From NCBI GenBank assembly GCA_031552535.1, contig JAVBMJ010000043.1, forward strand, positions 1 through 35,267: DNA of 35,267 nt, given 5' to 3'. Shown one piece after another: positions 32,241 to 35,267 of the stretch. A model generated the notes under the pieces. That model had not been told where the DNA came from and did not search any database. It worked only from the letters and a program-made list of their open reading frames with translations. How positions within the stretch are numbered: the stretch's first letter is position 1; every line of letters begins with the position of its first letter. Origin of the DNA: JAVBMJ01 sp031552535. GTDB lineage: Bacteria; Bacteroidota; Bacteroidia; Bacteroidales; Rikenellaceae. Position numbers and translations under genes: made by a program.

Positions 32241-34205
32241 TTATTTACTCAGGACGGGATATTCACCTGCAGCACCGGCATTCCAGTGCCATGAAGCAGC
32301 CGGAGTGACATAGCTGCCACCGGTTATGATCGGAGTATTCAGCGTTGTCAGATTGATGCCCGATGGAATGGTGAACGAGGCGGTGATGATGGCAGCCGTG
32401 CCGTTGGTGGCTGCGAGTGCGCCCGACTGCAGGTAGAAGCAATTCGTTACGGTTCCGCTGTTGATCCCTGCAAGGGTTGCTATCGAACCGTTGGGGCCGG
32501 TGACCGAACCGCTGTTGATCGATGATGCGATACGCGAGTTGGTGGCGTTGTTGCCTGCGATACCGCCCGCATTGCTTGTGACGGCTGAAACGGCACCGCT
32601 GTTGCGGCATGCGAGCAGATAGCCGTTTGTCGTGCTGTTCTCGCTGCGGCCTGCGATACCTCCGGCGTTGCTGACGGTGGCCATTACGGTTGCCGCATTG
32701 GTACAGGCTACGACGGTGCCACGGTCATTCAACCCTACGATCCCGCCTATGTCGCTGCTACCCGAGATGGCGGTTCCATAGTTATGGCAGTTTTCGATGG
32801 TGCCGCTGTTCGTGCCGGCGATTGCCCCAACCCGGCTGGTGCCGATGAGCGCTCCCCCGGCAACCGTCACATTCTTAACTACTCCACCGGTGCCTATCAC
32901 CCCGAAGAGTCCTTTATCGTTGCCTGTACTGAGGTTAAGACCCAGGATCGTCTTCCCGTTACCGTCGAAGGTGCCGCTGAATTTGTAGGTGCTCGTTCCC
33001 AGCGCCACCCAGGACTGTCCGCTCAGGTCGAGATTTGTATTGAGCACGAGAGTCTTCCCTGAGAAAGTCTTGTCTGTGCCGAGATTCAATACGTTAAATA
33101 AGGTTGCTGCCAGCGGATCGATGTTCAGGGTTCCGCTGATCAATCCCGATATCAGGGCCAGGTCGACCGCACTGCTGATCTGAACGGTGGTGCCGCTCAA
33201 AAGGGTTGAAAGGGCGTTAATCGTTGCGGTTGATAATTGGCCAAGGGTTTGCAGAACACTCGGAATCAGCCCCATATTCATATTGACGCCGACCGTGTAG
33301 CGTTTGCCAGGAGCAAAACCGGCAGCCGGCAGGCGTTTTGTTATAGTGATCGTTTGGTTATCGCTCATAGTCAACCTGAGGTTGACCGTGTGGTCGCCCG
33401 ATGACGAGGCGGGTGTGGCCACCAGCATCCACGCCTTGAATGTCTGTCCGGTTGTGTTGAAGGCATGGTTGACGGTTACTCCAACGCTGTTTGTAGGTGT
33501 GCTGAAGTTGACCGCCCCGGTGTAATCCATAATGGCGGTGCGCATAAAAGAGTTGTGGCCTGTCGTGGCGTCGATCAATTCGATCTTGCTCAGTGTGGCC
33601 GCAGGGTTCAGCACGGTGCTGGTAAATGTAACGTTGAACTCAAGCAGAGTGAAGGCGTGGTAAAAATCGAACGAAGCCGTCATGGCTCCGGAATTTACCC
33701 CTGCCGATGCTGCGGAATAACAGAAATCCAAAGTACCTATGTGGCTGCTTGCAGTCCCTGTTTGCGCCTGCAAAACCGGAAGGGTCGATTGTATCGTCCC
33801 GCCGTTAAGGGTCCCTGCGGTGTAGGGATAAAACGCATGATAGTTTCCTGCCGCCAGAGCACTTCCTGTGAAATCAGCATGTGTGGTGCCTCCTGACGAA
33901 GTAGTGAATGAGACCGGCGACCCAAGGGCGCTGCCACTTATCAGGCTGACACCGATGGCGTCATTGGCGTTCCATGTAACCGTCTTGCCGTCTGCGCCCA
34001 GGGTTGTGCGGGTATCGGGACCGCCGGGGTTCCATTCCGATTCAACAAAATCTTCGTCCCCCCCTTTTACGACAGGTGTATCTGTGGTTCCCATGTTGGC
34101 AATAATCGTGAAATTCTTTGCGGCAGGAACTTCTTCCTTACCGCATCCTGCCGCCAACAAAATCAAGGTTGAAAAGAATAGTAATTTTTTCATCATCTTT
34201 TTCAT
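32241..34205 (-). CDS. Fimbrillin-like lipoprotein with GLUG-type repeats
   Basis: This 654-residue surface protein has a lipoprotein signal (MKKMMKKLLFFSTLILLAAGC, lipobox LAAGC). Residues about 25-310 resemble the fimbrillin/Mfa1-type N-terminal beta-sandwich (TRTTLGADGKTVTWNANDAIGV; YHAFYPY), and about 400-600 contain four to five GLUG-like repeats of the form GGIAGxNxGxVxxCxNxG, typical of surface adhesins in Bacteroidota. It is likely an outer-membrane-anchored pilus-associated or adhesin protein; the partner is unknown. The longer frame start at 34241 is rejected because MKK at 34205 begins the signal peptide. It is 19 bases after a small ORF, suggesting a two-gene operon. Confidence 0.78.
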   Translation of the reverse strand: MKKMMKKLLFFSTLILLAAGCGKEEVPAAKNFTIIANMGTTDTPVVKGGDEDFVESEWNPGGPDTRTTLGADGKTVTWNANDAIGVSLISGSALGSPVSFTTSSGGTTHADFTGSALAAGNYHAFYPYTAGTLNGGTIQSTLPVLQAQTGTASSHIGTLDFCYSAASAGVNSGAMTASFDFYHAFTLLEFNVTFTSTVLNPAATLSKIELIDATTGHNSFMRTAIMDYTGAVNFSTPTNSVGVTVNHAFNTTGQTFKAWMLVATPASSSGDHTVNLRLTMSDNQTITITKRLPAAGFAPGKRYTVGVNMNMGLIPSVLQTLGQLSTATINALSTLLSGTTVQISSAVDLALISGLISGTLNIDPLAATLFNVLNLGTDKTFSGKTLVLNTNLDLSGQSWVALGTSTYKFSGTFDGNGKTILGLNLSTGNDKGLFGVIGTGGVVKNVTVAGGALIGTSRVGAIAGTNSGTIENCHNYGTAISGSSDIGGIVGLNDRGTVVACTNAATVMATVSNAGGIAGRSENSTTNGYLLACRNSGAVSAVTSNAGGIAGNNATNSRIASSINSGSVTGPNGSIATLAGINSGTVTNCFYLQSGALAATNGTAAIITASFTIPSGINLTTLNTPIITGGSYVTPAASWHWNAGAAGEYPVLSK

Positions 34206-34224
34206 AGTTCTTAATTTTACTCTA

Positions 34225-34365
34225 TTACCAACTGCCTCCATCTTCCCAATCGGTTAAGGAAGCGGCAAAACCTTGTTCGGCCAATATGCTTTCCACTTCC
34301 ACAAGTGGAGGCAGGTAGTCCGGCAGTCTGGAATCCGCCATAAATTGCTCTGTTTCCCTTTTCAT
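34225..34365 (-). CDS. Small 46-residue protein upstream of the fimbrillin-like gene
   Basis: An ATG at 34365 opens a 46-codon frame that ends 19 bases before the fimbrillin-like start. It begins MKRETEQFMADSRLPDYLPP and ends TDWEDGGSW. It has no signal peptide or membrane segment, is acidic, and its Trp/Gly-rich end resembles small Bacteroidota proteins found before surface-protein genes. That resemblance is from memory and unverified. Coupling to the next gene and codon sense support a real gene; no function can be assigned. Confidence 0.6.
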   Translation of the reverse strand: MKRETEQFMADSRLPDYLPPLVEVESILAEQGFAASLTDWEDGGSW

Positions 34366-34479
34366 TTGATTTGTTTTGTATGGATAAATTATATGATAGC
34401 CAGCACTATTGCCGGCCCCGGGCCTTGAGACAAAAAGCGGGCCATACTTAGAACGTTGCCGTTTATGTTAACATGCTTA

Positions 34480-34519
34480 TAGTCTGTATGATTTTTTCAT
34501 GGAAATTTAGACAGGCTCT
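34480..34519. repeat. Mini palindrome, family D (decayed)
   Basis: TAGTCTGTATGATTTTTTCA facing TGGAAATTTAGACAGGCTCT resembles the joined ends of family D with a few mismatches. TAGAAACTAG, resembling a family A end, follows directly. No gene lies between 34366 and 34542. Confidence 0.5.
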
Positions 34520-34542
34520 TAGAAACTAGAGTTTATATTCAT

Positions 34543-34773
34543 TTAAATACAAGACAATTTGAAATTATGTAATCCACAAGCGATTTCAAAAACGAGATCG
34601 TTGAAAAAAAGCTTGTGGCATCGAAAGCGTTCTTTGCCCAAAAAAGTAAATTTCGAGAGATAGTTATTCAAATCCACCTCAAATTCTTTGGACAAAGCTT
34701 CGAATTCGGCAATTTCCAAACCTGTCAAACTCAAAAACTGTTGCGGATTACGCTTTATCTTCCTGTATTTCAA
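34543..34773 (-). pseudogene. N-terminal remnant of a transposase-like gene
   Basis: A 76-codon frame reads MKYRKIKRNPQQFLSLTGLE, then AEFEALSKEF, and GKERFRCHKLFF. The QFLSLTGLxxxEFExL pattern resembles the N-terminal helix-turn-helix of IS4/IS5-like transposases in Bacteroidota. The catalytic part is absent, so this is a truncated remnant if the match is right. TACCTTTG (on the minus strand just upstream) is a -7-like box. A short orphan protein is the alternative. Confidence 0.45.
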
Positions 34774-34834
34774 ATCGTTTTTAATGCAAAGGTAATGCTA
34801 AAATCGTCAAACTGAAAATTAATAGATATAAACT

Positions 34835-34995
34835 CTACTGTTTAAGAATATTACCGAAGTTATTTTCCTTCTGTTTGCCAATGATTTTTCACGGTGTAAT
34901 GAGACGAATAGCGGCTCCTATTTAACGAATTACACCGGGGAAAAGCGCGGCAAAAGAGAAGAAAAGAACGAGATTAATATTTTTAAACGGTTTCT
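34835..34995. repeat. Palindromic dispersed element, family A copy 4
   Basis: About 161 bp: CTACTGTTTAAGAATATTACC at the left, GATTTTTCACGGTGTAATGA, GCGGCTCCTATTTAACGAAT and GAAAAGAACGAGATTAATAT in the core, and AAACGGTTTCT at the right. Both ends are slightly decayed. GAGACAGGCTCTGAG, a family D half-end, follows. Confidence 0.7.
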
Positions 34996-35103
34996 GAGAC
35001 AGGCTCTGAGGTTCCGCGTACCAGGGAAAGGCTTCGATTAAGTCAAACAGGGGAAATAAACATACTCCGGTCGTAACCGGCGCAACTCTCCCGGGTAGAT
35101 TCA

Positions 35104-35267
35104 GAGTCTGTCTAATTTTCCTATGGAAAAAGATTTAATGATATTCCGGTGACGATTTCTGTGTGAAAATCAAGGCGCATAGCGGTGCCCTATGTAACGA
35201 GATTTTCACGCTGGAAAGCGGCCCGGAAGAACTTATAATACTTTCCATAGGAAATTTAGACAGACTC
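35104..35267. repeat. Full-length palindromic element, family D
   Basis: About 164 bp ending at the window edge, with inverted termini GAGTCTGTCTAATTTTCC-TATGGAAA and TTTCCATAGGAAATTTAGAC-AGACTC. The core contains GTGAAAATCAAGGCGC, GCGGTGCCCTATGTAACGAG and ATTTTCACGCTGG, a second inverted pair that mimics the layout of family A. There is no ORF inside. 34996-35103 shows no gene. Confidence 0.75.

Noticed and set aside
32241..33160. Short GC-rich repeats that might look like a CRISPR array or tandem repeat region
   Set aside because: They are degenerate coding repeats (GLUG-type protein repeats), not identical direct repeats with unique spacers.
33868..34257. 129-codon plus-strand frame at the left of the small ORF
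   Set aside because: It is antisense to the fimbrillin-like signal peptide and N-terminal domain, which carry clear family features.

Overview
The window looks like chromosomal DNA of a gut-type Bacteroidota, probably order Bacteroidales and possibly near Alistipes/Rikenellaceae. That placement is inferred from gene content and promoter style; there is no rRNA gene here. Several gene starts are preceded by the Bacteroidota -7 box TAnnTTTG, and Shine-Dalgarno sequences are mostly absent. The gene set is also typical: a fucRIAKP-type fucose cluster, an OstA-like/SurA-like envelope cluster, a fimbrillin-like lipoprotein, a TrpB2-type tryptophan synthase and a short QueG. No tRNA, rRNA, CRISPR array or intact insertion sequence was seen.

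Layout. 1-886 is non-coding and repeat-rich. 887-1765 is a CPBP membrane protease. 2082-6702 is an envelope-biogenesis operon: a SurA-N-like lipoprotein, a SurA-like PPIase and an OstA/LptA-like protein. 7004-10150 (minus) is a secreted GH38 alpha-mannosidase, followed by a DEDD exonuclease (10217-10714, minus). 10811-18190 is the fucose locus: a divergent AraC regulator, then fucI, fucA, a RhaB-like fuculokinase, fucP and an RbsD/FucU-like protein with a lipoprotein signal. 18326-19898 (minus) is trpB2 with a complete tryptophan attenuator. 19944-21730 (minus) is an ABC-F ATPase with a structured leader that carries a five-residue upstream ORF. 21769-23887 (minus) is cvpA-rsgA-trmH. 24042-26983 is a GH2-fold protein lacking both catalytic glutamates, followed by queG. 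27057-28577 (minus) is gltX. 28679-29347 (minus) is an ACT-domain protein divergent from lysC-lysA (29552-32062). 32241-34365 (minus) is a small ORF plus a fimbrillin/GLUG lipoprotein. 34543-35267 holds a transposase remnant and palindromic repeats.

How the genes work together. The mannosidase and the fucose locus fit use of host glycans: FucP imports L-fucose, FucI, the kinase and FucA split it to DHAP and lactaldehyde, and the exported mutarotase-like lipoprotein may condition the sugar outside the cytoplasm. LysC and LysA are the first and last dedicated steps of the DAP/lysine pathway.

The most interesting content is regulatory and easily missed. The first item is an unannotated 22-residue leader peptide with three consecutive Trp codons, with pairing regions 1:2, 2:3 and 3:4 and a promoter, upstream of trpB2. 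The second is a uORF-controlled 5' leader in front of the ABC-F gene, in which the uORF codons themselves form one arm of a 13-bp stem against the ABC-F start region. Two kinds of dispersed palindromic element occupy most large intergenic gaps and sit end to end with each other. All four convergent gene pairs are separated by long perfect palindromes.
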